From: Zygnema cylindricum
Taxonomy: Eukaryota; Streptophyta; Zygnematophyceae; Zygnematales; Zygnemataceae
Direction of reading: 5' to 3'
Assembly: GCA_037447655.1 (NCBI GenBank)
Contig: JBBHKE010001564.1
Location: 247,768-311,767, forward strand
Length of the DNA stretch: 64,000 bases
In this document: positions 12,150 to 22,278 of the stretch, in pieces
Position numbering within the stretch: position 1 is the first letter of the stretch
Layout: the number at the start of each line of letters is the position of its first letter
Position numbers and translations under genes: made by a program
Notes under the pieces: model-generated
The model's input: only the letters and a program-made list of their open reading frames with translations
Database searches by the model: none
Told to the model about the DNA's origin: nothing

Positions 12150-12232
12150 CTCTAGCTCCCTCTTCAACCTTCAGTGACTACGACAAGTGTGGGAGCTGAA
12201 GAGAGAAGTTAGAGGCAGACTGCCTCGGCTTC
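12150..12232 (+). other. long hairpin with conserved apical loop (module copy A)
   Basis: The stem is CTCTA/TAGAG outside and CTCTTCA/TGAAGAG inside. The apical loop contains CTTCAGTGACTACGACAAG and is nearly invariant in the five readable copies, while the stem letters vary with pairing kept. CCATGG precedes the stem. Confidence 0.6.
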
Positions 12233-12543
12233 TTTTCTGCATTTTGCAAAACCTAGAAAATAATAAAATAACCTTTAATTTCTACAAGTCGCACACGCCG
12301 CCTCTCTCACGCAACTTCGCATTCTCGCGACGTTCAAGGCATTTTTTTACAATTTGGTGCGTCGTCACATATTGTACATTGTCGATAGCCGTCACGGGCA
12401 TTGTCAGCGTATACAATCGTCACGCCAATAAGTGACAACTTCGTTTGGTACACATAGGGACATCCGAAATCCGGGTCCGCCGGATCTGCGCTAAAAAAAA
12501 AAGTAAATTCTCTAAGTTTGAAGTACATAGAGACGCACCCTTA

Positions 12544-13691
12544 GTGTCACACATGTGCGACTCTCCGTGGGGCGGCGTGTCGTGATCGAATGCAACAATT
12601 TTTTTAAGGTCATCTTTGCTTCAAGTCCATATTCGATTAGTCGCGTCGAATAAGGGGACCTTCGCATGTAACCGAAACTTAGTCTTGTTACTTTTTTTTT
12701 TAGAGAAGATTCTCAGTACCGTTTTTAGAGCATTCGGATGAAAACACAAGAAGCTTGTTACTTCAAAAAATGACTTACGTAGACGTGTACGAAACAATGT
12801 GACAGATGAAGTGGTACACAAAATGAGGCGAAATTTCCACTCGGCTTCAATTTGAGGCGTCTCTCCACACGCTATACAACTTTTGTGACTTTGTAATATA
12901 CGTACGCCACATTGTCGAGTGTCGAAATCCTAAAATTCCTTTGGCTGTCGCACAAAAATGCGGTTTCGTTTTTCGTCTTCCCACTTGCCGACATGTTCCC
13001 AAAGTTTTTCCTACGTCGTAGGTGTGAAGACACCTGTGTTTGAGAGAGACGGCCCCTGTACGAAAACCAACGCACGGAAAATAGTACGCACGCACGGAAA
13101 ACAGTACGCACAGGCTAGAAATGTGGTGTTTTTTTTTCGCTACTAAGCGCAAAAATTGTAAAAATAATCCGGCACGTGCGACAGCATCTGCTTATTCGCT
13201 CACTTTATGGAACTTCATTTAAAATCACCTCGCGAGGTGATTTTGTTTAAAGTTTGAACATGAGCTAGAAGGACGCGAAAGTGGGTCGAAATGCGTTAAA
13301 CGACAAATTGCATCGCGCTAAACGACAAACTAAAATACATATAAAGTTTAAGGGTAACGCAATTTGTACGTTGATCATTTCAATTCTTTGATACGGCTGC
13401 GGATTTTCTCGTTTTTTTCTAAATTATAGAGTAAAACGACAGAAAATAGCTATAACTTTAACACATGCGAAAGTACCCTAAGACAAAATTTGTGGTCAAA
13501 TTTGCGTGATGTGGGATTTGGGAATTGTGCGACCGCCACCTATAAATGTACGGAATATGCCACCAATTGTACGATTTGACGCCCCAAAAATCGTCCTTAA
13601 GATGAAAACGACGATGTCCAATCGTCTCCATCATTTCCCCTCAACATTCTCTTTCTCGTTGCTCTCGCTCGTTCCTCTCCCTCCTCGGCCA
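12544..13691. other. non-coding, remnants of PIF-like ends
   Basis: No gene recognised. 13221-13500 resembles, in inverted orientation, the left subterminal part of the 34271-37069 element (shared GTGGGTCGAAA block). CGTAC and GTACG words are very frequent. Confidence 0.4.
13221..13244. repeat. perfect 24-bp palindrome centred on CCTCGCGAGG
   Basis: AAAATCACCTCG followed at once by its reverse complement, with no spacer. Other palindromes in the window share the CCTCG/CGAGG core (15456, 16188, 42795), and a related one lies at 37845. Confidence 0.9.
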
Positions 13692-13790
13692 ATGGCGATA
13701 GGCCACTCCCTATTGGCGCTGCTCGGAATGTTGGCTTTTGTCTTTTGTGTCGGCGGAGTGAGAATTGAAGGATCGTATAACAAAACCTGA
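13692..13790 (+). pseudogene. orphan signal-peptide start of an LRR gene
   Basis: The ATG at 13692 opens a 32-codon frame, MAIGHSLLALLGMLAFVFCV and on, that matches the start of the complete LRR protein at 20324 (MAAGRTVLSLLAVLAFVVCA). The pyrimidine-rich leader before it (13638-13690) also matches 20277-20320. Homology ends near the signal peptide cleavage site, after which sequence is unrelated and a stop follows. It is a 5' fragment of the family without its ectodomain. Translation into a short secreted peptide is possible but nothing supports it. Confidence 0.65.
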
Positions 13791-15251
13791 ATCGAATAGT
13801 AAAAGGTGAGTGCAAATGCAAGCGGAAGCATAAAAGATAAAACAGTGACCTTAACCCTCCGTACAAACACATTAATAGGACAAAACACAAATTACACCGA
13901 CGCACAAATTCCTCACTTAAACCAAGCGTATCATGATTGCTAAATTGACAGCCACCGCTAACACAAATCCTGTTGTTTTGGAAAATATAGTGTCGTGCGT
14001 ACGCAACATTTCGTGCGTACATCATAAGGTGTAGTGTGAAGGTTTGCATAGATTCGCGGATTTGGGGAGCAAACGTGCGGATAAAATTAAAGTGACGCGA
14101 ACAAGAATTGTGAAATGGACGGCGAATAGCAAAGTGATCCGATTGGAAATAATTAGTAATGTTTGAAATGTAACATAATAAGACAAATGTCAACAGTTTT
14201 TGTACACGCGTGAAGTTACGGGAACAAGTTTTAGTGTGGTATGTAAGTTCGAAGGGAGTACACGGGCTGAATACACTCTAGGCACACGTGTCGGTCCGTG
14301 GGGAAGTCAAGATTGTGTGTTTCGGATGATGGAAAGTACAGTTCGTTTGGGGACCGAGTTTACACGTGGAGGTTCATCTTAGGCGATGAAAGAATGCGTA
14401 GAAGGCGGACGGAGTCCGCCGTTATTTTTGGAAGATTGATATTGACTGCGCCGTCATTTCAGGGGGCGAACTTTGAATGCGTACTATTTCAATTTAGGAG
14501 TTGTTAGTTTAGGTTGGTGTAAATATTGTGTACGGTTGACGGCGGGTTTTTGTTTGATTAAATTTAGTGTACCGGTCAGCCAACGGTGTAGATCAGCTGC
14601 AGGTTCAGTTGTATATATAGGACTTAGAATATTTTGAGGGCGGAATCCCTTGTGTATGGAAAAACTGTGATAGCAGTTTCTGGGATTATTGAAGGTTAAG
14701 ATCATTGTGATCTTTCGGCAGAATTATCTGAAATTTTGCATGTGTGTTTCTCCTTGTATTGGAAATATTTTGGCAAATTTGCAGACCTATTGTATGTCTG
14801 ATTTTCTTGAGACTTCATTGCGAAGTTGGTCAGATTTATCAAAGTTCTGGCAGGCTGTTTTTCTGTAACTTTGACTAGGTGGTGTGGAAATTCTGGCTGG
14901 TATATTTATATGGGAATTTGTGGGAATACTTATCGGCCTAGGAACTATCTGCTTGTATAGTTTCAGATTGGTTTGTTAATTTTGTAGAATTCTGAGTGGA
15001 ATCAAAGTAGGTTGTTTTGGGGTAGTCTGTGGTGCTTCCGAGGGTAAATTCATGGCTGAAAATGGCTATGAACAACAAATCCCACAATGTAAAACCGAAC
15101 AATCGCCCTCTCCATGTGGGAATTGTCGAACCGCCACCTCAACTCCAAAATAACGTTAACCGTAGAGGTTTCACTCATACGGATTTTGATTTTACGAAAA
15201 TGCGTTATTTTTTTGTTTTTGAACTTAAGTTTTTAGTATTTTATTATATAA
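13791..15251. other. no gene recognised
   Basis: AT-rich, with no conserved frame, no clear repeat partner over most of its length and no RNA gene seen. A short block near 15106-15130 (GGGAATTGTCGAACCGCCAC) echoes 13517-13537. Confidence 0.4.
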
Positions 15252-15455
15252 TAAGGGTATGGTTACATCAGACGAAAAGTGAGGTTTAATGCATAATTTT
15301 GTACTTTCTCGTACCATGCCGTACAATATTTTCGTGAGTTTCTTGAAAACAACATTACAGAAAATAAGATTACGATTCTCCAAGTATCGGGGAGAAGACG
15401 TCGACCGTCCGATTACATTTTGGTCTTCATCTGCGAAGCTATTGCTCCATGCGCC

Positions 15456-15502
15456 TCTGTATTGGTGAACCCACCTCGCGGAGGTGGGTTCACCAATACA
15501 GA
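15456..15502. repeat. perfect inverted repeat, 22-bp arms, 3-bp centre
   Basis: Arms TCTGTATTGGTGAACCCACC-TC and its exact complement around GCG. A homologous but slightly mismatched copy lies at 37845-37883 in the related element. Confidence 0.9.
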
Positions 15503-16187
15503 ACCAGTCAATTCGCTACACCTGGACGATAGACACGTGCGTCGATGAAAAAAGAAAATTTTCACACGCCCCCAAAGTCACGTGCCTTCGGACAAGGTGA
15601 CCGTAAAATCTTTGCCGAAAAGAAATACGGCTTTTTCTTGAAAGTCCGCAGATTGAAGGAGATCTTTGAGGTACATTGACGCGGTACACTTGCGAAGTAC
15701 ACGTACAAAGTACGCAAATACGGATTTGCATACGAAAATGGTCAATTTTCAAATCTTTGCGATTTTAGAGATTTTATCGTCGACTTACGTAGTACCACTC
15801 AAAAAAAACACGTATGTAAAAACCTATTTACAGACGACGCATAATGTACCCGAGGCCTCTGTAATACAGAAATTTTGATGTCCGTACTATTACAGAGACC
15901 TCCTGATGTAACCATGCCGTAAGTCAAAGCCGATCAACGCATTTTAAAAATGTGAAATTTGAATAAAAGTACAATTCCATTAGACGACAAGTGTGGTTCG
16001 TTGCTGGACGCCGTACGTTTTCGTACAGATTTGTACCACGTCGTACCCTGATTTTTTTTTGTCAGACGAAATATCGTTACTGGAAAGCTGTCGGGAAGCT
16101 CCAATGATGTAGGCGTAATTCCTGGTCGTTGGATATTTCACTTTTTCAGATCCGCGAAGCAATCACGCATATCATCCGGTGTGACGA

Positions 16188-16209
16188 AACTCTCCTCGCG
16201 AGGAGAGTT
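16188..16209. repeat. perfect 22-bp palindrome
   Basis: AACTCTCCTCG plus its complement, sharing the CTCGCGAG core with the palindrome at 13221. Confidence 0.9.
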
Positions 16210-16936
16210 GTACGATACTGGACGTGTACCATTGGTACAAGTGAAAAAGCAAAAAAATATCCGCTTTGAACAAGCGACCACAGGTCTACACGTCACACAT
16301 GCCATGTGCCTACGTCGTATAATCCATGTGCCCCTTGCCACGCTGGATGCAGGTGAGCCGAAATTTTTTTTGCACGCTCCGTCTGACATCCACTGACATT
16401 CAAAGTTTGCCGCGACCTACAAAGTTTGTCGCGTCGTTTTGCCATTCCGTTTCAAAATTTTGATTTCCATTTTCAAAATCAAAAATCTAGCCGCAAACTT
16501 TACGTACAAATCATTAACTACCTTCGGCCGTACAGATTTTTCGTTCTGTCTTTTCGTTTGAAGATTTTCTTTAAGATTTTTAAAATCTGGACTAACCTAC
16601 GTGGCGCCAATCATAATTGAGGAAGGTTTGTTACTGGCCCGACAAAAGTCTTCCAGTAAACGCTGCCAGTAGAATTTTCCGTACATTTACTAGGACCGCC
16701 TAATGGAATTCTACCCTAAGGGTGAACCTCCATCAGGCGAAAAGTGGGGTTGTTTACTTGAAAAAGTGCATTTTCGTACAGATCCAACTCATTGCCGTAC
16801 ATGGACGTACTGTTTTTTTTTTTAATAAAACATGATTACTGGAGATTCGTCAAGATTCTCCAAACTCTTAGGCGACAACATTGACCGTCCGATTATGAGT
16901 TTTCGAAGCAAAAGGTCACTTCGTCTAGTGATTCGC

Positions 16937-17383
16937 TACACCGCGCGTCGTTATTAGTGTCAAAGTTTAAATAGTATGGAAGTAAATATACCGTCATTGA
17001 CGGTAATTAAGAATATATATATTTTTTAAAAAAAGGTGTATTTTAATTTTGACGTTTATGCTAATTTGGGAACAACAAAAATGAAATAGTCGTCGTACGA
17101 TTATATACATTAATATATGTATCCGTACAAAATATTAAAAATCGTATGCCGTCGTGAAATTTAAATATTCGTACATGTAAGACTAATTTACGTGTCAGAA
17201 CAATCCCGTTTTTTTAGCGCATGATCCTATGCGTGCGCGTCTGATTTAACTCATTTTTTGTAAAAAATTTATTTGAAAAGGTACATTTATGTACGGTCTT
17301 ATATTGACCGTACATCACACTATTTAGATATTATTGTAATTCGTCCTTTAGTGTTGTTGACACTAATAACGATGCGCGGTGTA
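16937..17383. mobile_element. CACCGC-ended TIR element (copy 1)
   Basis: Ends TACACCGCGCGTCGTTATTA and TAATAACGATGCGCGGTGTA; 447 bp. It shares its interior with 17679-18225 and 18892-19434 but lacks about 100 bp before the right end. No open frame of note. Counting the outer TA as the target duplication gives a mariner-like layout. Confidence 0.8.
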
Positions 17384-17404
17384 GTGTCCTCAGGGAGGAC
17401 ACTA
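17382..17404. repeat. 10-bp arm palindrome at the element edge
   Basis: TAGTGTCCTC-AGG-GAGGACACTA, overlapping the right terminus of the element by two bases. Confidence 0.8.
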
Positions 17405-17678
17405 GCCAATCACCGAACGTGTAAAAATTTTACACGGGGAATGGTCACATACCAGCCGCGCGCCCCATCAGACATTTGCCACGCGCCTTCGGACATATAC
17501 CACGCGCCTTCGGACAGGTGGGAATCAGATCCGACGAAAACCACCACAAAAGTTTGTTTGAAGAATGTGTCGTGACGCCTCCACCACCATCCATCGTCAT
17601 CCGTAATTTGCTGCGCCTACTTTCTTCAAATTTCCGATTTGGTTTTGAAACAACGACAAGACAGGAATATACAAACGG

Positions 17679-18225
17679 TACACCGCGCATCGTTATTAGT
17701 GTCAAAGTTTAAATAGTGTGGAAGTAAATATACCGTCATTGACGCTAATTAAGAATTTTTTTATTTTTTTTTAAAAGGTGTATTCTAATTTCGGCGTTTA
17801 TGCTAATTTGGGAACATCAAAAATGGAATATTCGTTGTACGATTATACACATTAATATATGTATTCGTACAAAATATTAAAAATCGTACGCCGTCGTGAA
17901 ATTTAAACATCCGTACATGTAAGACTAATTTACGTGTCAGAACAATCCCGTTTTTTTAGCGCACGATCCTATGCGTGCGCGTCTGATTTAACTCATTTTT
18001 TGTAAAATTTTCACTTGAAAAAGTACAAAAAAGTACGTCTCTGACATACCGTACACCACACTATTTATAATGGCACTTTATTGGAGTCATAAATCCTATT
18101 TAATGGGCTACCTCAAATAACGTGTAGAAACATTTAGAATGTTTAATTCTATTTGAGAATTTGCCTAAAAAAACAGGGTACCTCAATTAGCGTCCAACAC
18201 GCTAATAGCGATTCTCTTTGTAGTG
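17679..18225. mobile_element. CACCGC-ended TIR element (copy 2)
   Basis: Left end TACACCGCGCATCGTTATTA is intact. The right end is degraded to GCTAATAGCGATTCTCTTTG. About 547 bp, non-coding, collinear with copies 1 and 3 over the left 350 bp. Confidence 0.75.
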
Positions 18226-18891
18226 TTAATGTTTTTTCGTCTCTTAAAACATCTTTCCGTACCCACATGTCGGGTATTGGATCTGACGGTTGCAATTGAA
18301 TGATAAGTTTTTTAGCTTACGATTGGCGGTCTTAAAAATTGGACATATGTGTACGGAGAAAAGACGTTTTCAGGGGCGAACAAATTACTGACGCTAATAG
18401 CGATGCACGGTGGTACCGTATGTTTAAAACATGCGACATTCGTGAGGATCCGCTCACGAAACAAAAAACATTCATATTTAACATTTTGTGCGGTCGCGGA
18501 AAATTTCTACTTTGGAGAATTCCGCAGTGTTTATTTAGTGCGGTCTAAGTACGAAATGTCCGCACTTACCTAGAACTGTAGAACGTAGGTTGTGCAAGAA
18601 GTTCGCGTCAACTATAGACTGGACCAAAGTGTCGTGTTCAGTTTCTAAAGTGAAGGAAAACTATTGGTCTAGGATCTGCTCCAAATTATCGACTATCTGG
18701 GGATTGGTTATCCTTGAAAAAGTGACCATCAACTCAAATCTTCCATACCAACCTGACCGCCCGATTGATGCTGTCACAAACCATTTGAAATCGGACAGAC
18801 AGGCATGCAAAGTGGGCAAGTAACCGTACGGTTTTTAATTCGATTGTCGGCAAGGCTCCCTGAAAATACTGTACTTTGGACCATGTATAAC

Positions 18892-19434
18892 TACACCGCG
18901 CATCGTTATTAGTGTCAAAGTTTAAATAGTGTGGAAGTAAATATACCATCATTGACGCTAATTACGATTTTTTTTTTTTTTTTTTAAAAGGTGTATTCTA
19001 ATTTCGGCGTTTATGCTAATTTGGGAACAGCAAAAATGGAATATTCGTCATACGGTTATATACATTAATATATGTAATCGTACAAATTTTTAAAAATCGT
19101 ACGACGTCGTGAAATTTAAACATCCGTACATGTAAGACTAATTTACGTGTCAGAACAATCCCGTTTTTTTAGCGCACGATCCTATGCGTGCGCGTCTGAT
19201 TTAACTCATTTTTTGTAAAATTTTCACTTGAAAAGGTACATTTACGTACGGTCTTACATTGACCGTACACCACACTATTTAGATATTTTTGTAATTCGTC
19301 CTTTACACTATTTTGTACGGTACCTTATCTAACGTCAAAGAAAAATTAAAATCTTGTATCCTATTTGAGGAAAAAAATCAAAATTTTAAGAACCCAAATT
19401 AGTGTCGTTGACACTAATAACGATGCGCGGTGTA
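18892..19434. mobile_element. CACCGC-ended TIR element (copy 3)
   Basis: Both ends are intact (TACACCGCGCATCG and CGATGCGCGGTGTA); 543 bp. The subterminal blocks GTGTCAAAGTTTAAATAGTG and CACACTATTTAGATA are also inverted relative to one another. Non-coding. Confidence 0.85.
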
Positions 19435-20323
19435 CATTCCCGTCATTTTATTTTGCGGCTGGTTGTACGGATACATTTTACTTTGGAATCTTTGACGACG
19501 CTCGCCGTCGGAACAGGAATTTACGTGCATCCAATGAAAGAAGGCACGTCCACGACATATACCTTGCTGACACGACCTGATGGAGAAGTGAACTAAGTAT
19601 TACTGTTAGTAAACGAATCCGTACGATTACTGTCGGCGCCTGATGGAGAATCGGCCTAATGCGCATATGCATTCTTTTTCAAAGTTTTTTACCGTGCGCA
19701 TGGTACGAATGAAACATCTATGACGAAAACGAACTTACACGAAACGACAAAAATAAACTAGACGGCCGCGCGACAGACACGCGACGGCCGGTTGCAAATT
19801 TGAGTCAAACAACTTCGACACGCTACGCTTGTCGTACAAGCTTGGCTTTTCCTGGTCTGGCGCTTGACCTTTCGCGTCCCGACAAAGCTGAATGGTTCAG
19901 TCATTTCATAAAGTCAAATACTGTGCCAGCTCGATTTCAGACTGTTTGTAATGAAACTCCGTACAGTTCCTTTCTACATTATCTTTGCCGTACAGTACTT
20001 TACACGAAGGCAAGCTACACCGCTCGTGGTTATTAGTGTTCCGTGGGTTAAGGTTTAATCCCCGCCGTTAACATTTTAGCATTTGCGTTAATTATCTAAC
20101 AGTCACCGTCATTACCAGGCTGCCGACAAAAATAATAACGTCATTCATATAGCAGACGTCACAGCTTATTATAGAATCTCAAGCAAGATAAGCACAGCCT
20201 GGACGCGTGTGTTCGAAGCGAATCTTGTCGGTGGGCCACGTAGTACACATTCTGTAACATGATATTTATTTTTTGTCTATCCTCTCTCCTATCCTCTCTC
20301 TCCTATCCTCTCCCTCCCCAGCC
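19435..20323. other. upstream region of the LRR gene, with a CACCGC-element end
   Basis: A left end of the CACCGC family lies at 20015 (TACACCGCTCGTGGTTATTA) without a recognisable right end. The block 20277-20320 is pyrimidine-rich (repeats of CTATCCTCTC) and probably belongs to the 5' leader of the LRR gene. There is no clear TATA box close to the ATG. ACGTCA at 20156 is a possible bZIP site by sequence only. Confidence 0.4.
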
Positions 20324-22278
20324 ATGGCGGCGGGCCGTACCGTACTGTCGCTGCTCGCAGTGTTGGCTTTTGTCGTTTGCGCCAACGGAGTGCCAATCAA
20401 CAAGAATGACGCGCTTTCGCTGCTCTTGATCCAAAAACAAATTGGACAAAACAATTGTGAAAATGGCGGCTGGGTACAAGGAACAACAGAGTGTTCATCT
20501 TGGGGAGGAGTCACTTGCAATGGCGCCGGAAGAGTTGTCAGCCTTATTCTTCGCAATGATCGATTTTGCTATGGTGACCCTGCTAGGGTTCCTCTCTCCC
20601 AAGCAATCGGTGCACTAACCAGCTTGGAGTACTTGGACCTTCATTACAATCTGTTTTCCGGTCCCATTCCGTACAGTTTGGTGAAGTTGACTAATCTCAC
20701 CTACGTCGATTTGTCATATAACTCATTTGATGGTCTCCTTCCTTGGGCGATTGGAAACCTTACTCGGGTATCGACTTTCAATGCGACCTCAAACTCATTT
20801 TCTGGGCCAATACCATCCTCTATAGGGGACATGGCCAGTGTCACACAAATGTATTTGTCCAACAATTTGTTGGGAGGAAGCCTCCCTTCTTCGATAGGGA
20901 ACATGGGTAGTCTCGAACTCCTAGATTTGTCTAACAATCAGTTGGGAGGAGCCATCCCTTCTTCTATAGGAAAGCTCAAAAGTATTCAAATCCTTCAGTT
21001 ACAAAACAACCTTTTCACAGGTCCATTAACTTTAAAATTCGAAAACGTCGCAAGTGAAGTGTTTCCAATAATAGATATCTCTAGCAATTATTTAACGGGG
21101 CCCATTTCCGTTTTTTCGAAATCCTCGACACTATGTTTGCTTTCTTATTCAACCAACTGCGTCTCCGAAAGCAACCGACCACCTGTGTTTTGCTTAAATG
21201 AACAGCAAAGGAGTGTTTCCGAATGCTCAAACTTTTGCAACATAACTCAAAAAGGAGGAGCTTGTGCCGGTTTGGGAGTTTGCTCTTTTAATAATTCTCA
21301 ACCAGTTTGTTCTTGTGCCAGTGGCAATCCCATAATTAACTGGACCTGCCCAGGAATTCCTTTATCTCTTCCCCCTCCTCCATTCTCTAACCCTTGTCGC
21401 CCACCTCCATCCCCACCACGCCCTCCACCTCCTCTCACTCCAAAATCTCCTCCCGTACCTCTTCGTCCCCTTCCTCCAACAATTTCTTCTCGACCACCCC
21501 CACCAATGCGTTTCAATCCACCTCCACCTCCAACTTTAGACCCTATCCTCTCTGCCCTTCTAGATATTAAGAATGCCATTTTATTCGATCCTACGGGGGC
21601 TTTGGACTTTTGGGGAAAGTCGGGAAATGGTGCTCTTGGGTAGGAATAGAATGCGACTCTCGTCGCCAAATAGTGGGGTTATCTTTACCCAAGAAGGGTT
21701 TAATAGGAGTTTTGTCTCCCTCCATTGGAAATCTGACTTCCCTATTAAAATTGGATCTCTCCAATAATGCGTTGGGTTCTGTTATTCCTCCGACCATATA
21801 TACACTTTCGAAGTTGCAAGAATTGGACCTTTCTATTAATGAATTTTTTGGTGGGATATCGAACTCTATCTCCAATCTTAAAAATTTGAGGCGATTAGAA
21901 CTTGATCGGAATCAATTAACAGGCGGTATCCCAACAGGAATTGGCAATTTGACAAATCTTCAATATGTAGATTTATCTTCCAATCGTCTCACTGGATCGA
22001 TTCCCACCTCTTTGGGTTTCCTGGTTAATGCTGGTTTTCTAAGTTTTCGAAATAACTACTTAACAGGACCTTTACAAATTCAGTTTGTAAGCGCTATGGA
22101 TCTCTTTCTTGATGTTTCCTCTAATTATTTATCAGGGACTCCTCAAATAGGGTGGGCTAATTTTAGTTTTTGCAACATTGTAGTGAGTTCGAATTGTTTT
22201 ACTTTATCAAACTCGACGTTGAGTTGTTATAATGGTTCGCAACGTTCTTTCTCCGATTGTAATAGCAAACCCCCCTAG
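20324..22278 (+). CDS. secreted LRR protein with two LRR domains and a proline-rich linker (one frameshift)
   Basis: This is the most complete member of a four-locus family. The start chosen is ATG 20324 because a signal peptide follows (MAAGRTVLSLLAVLAFVVCA); an upstream in-frame ATG at 20273-20323 lies in the repetitive leader. In order: LRR N-cap with paired cysteines (about residues 28-70); six plant-type LRRs carrying GxIPSSIGxxxSLxxLxLSNN; a six-cysteine EGF-like stretch (21229-21350); a Pro-rich linker (21361-21535); a second N-cap (LDPILSALLDIKNAIL) with five or six LRRs; and a cysteine-containing tail. There is no membrane segment or kinase, so a cell-wall or apoplastic role is inferred, as in LRR-extensins. 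Relative to copy 54364-55166, 10 nt are missing near 21614; the first frame stops at 21641-21643 and the second frame carries on to TAG 22278. It is either a recent pseudogene or an assembly error. No ligand or partner can be named. Confidence 0.75.

Larger units (their letters stand above)
10767..12540. mobile_element. PIF/Harbinger-like non-autonomous element with one structured module
   Basis: The termini GGGTGCGTCT (10767) and AGACGCACCC (ending 12540) are inverted, and TTA lies on both sides (10764-10766 and 12541-12543). G-rich ends with a 3-bp TTA duplication are the signature of the PIF/Harbinger superfamily. The element is 1774 bp and has no transposase. Left subterminal DNA (10767-11245) and right subterminal DNA (12440-12540) match the two ends of the 2.8-kb element at 34271-37069. 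Between them lies one copy of the roughly 1-kb module: paired AGGG hairpins (11376-11436), tRNA-like block (12004-12073) and a long hairpin (12150-12232). The superfamily assignment is inference from the ends. Confidence 0.75.
15255..16711. mobile_element. PIF-like non-autonomous element with TAA target duplication
   Basis: Starts GGGTATGGTTACATC after TAA (15252-15254) and ends ATGGAATTCTACCC before TAA (16712-16714). Inverted identity at the ends is only partial. The first 310 bp closely match 37612-37920, including the central palindrome. A second GGGTGAACC start follows directly at 16715, sharing the same TAA. No transposase. Confidence 0.5.

Noticed and set aside
12150-12232. Hammerhead ribozyme of a retrozyme
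   Set aside because: No CUGAUGA or GAAA core and no cleavage-site triplet in the right place, despite element size and repetition similar to retrozymes.
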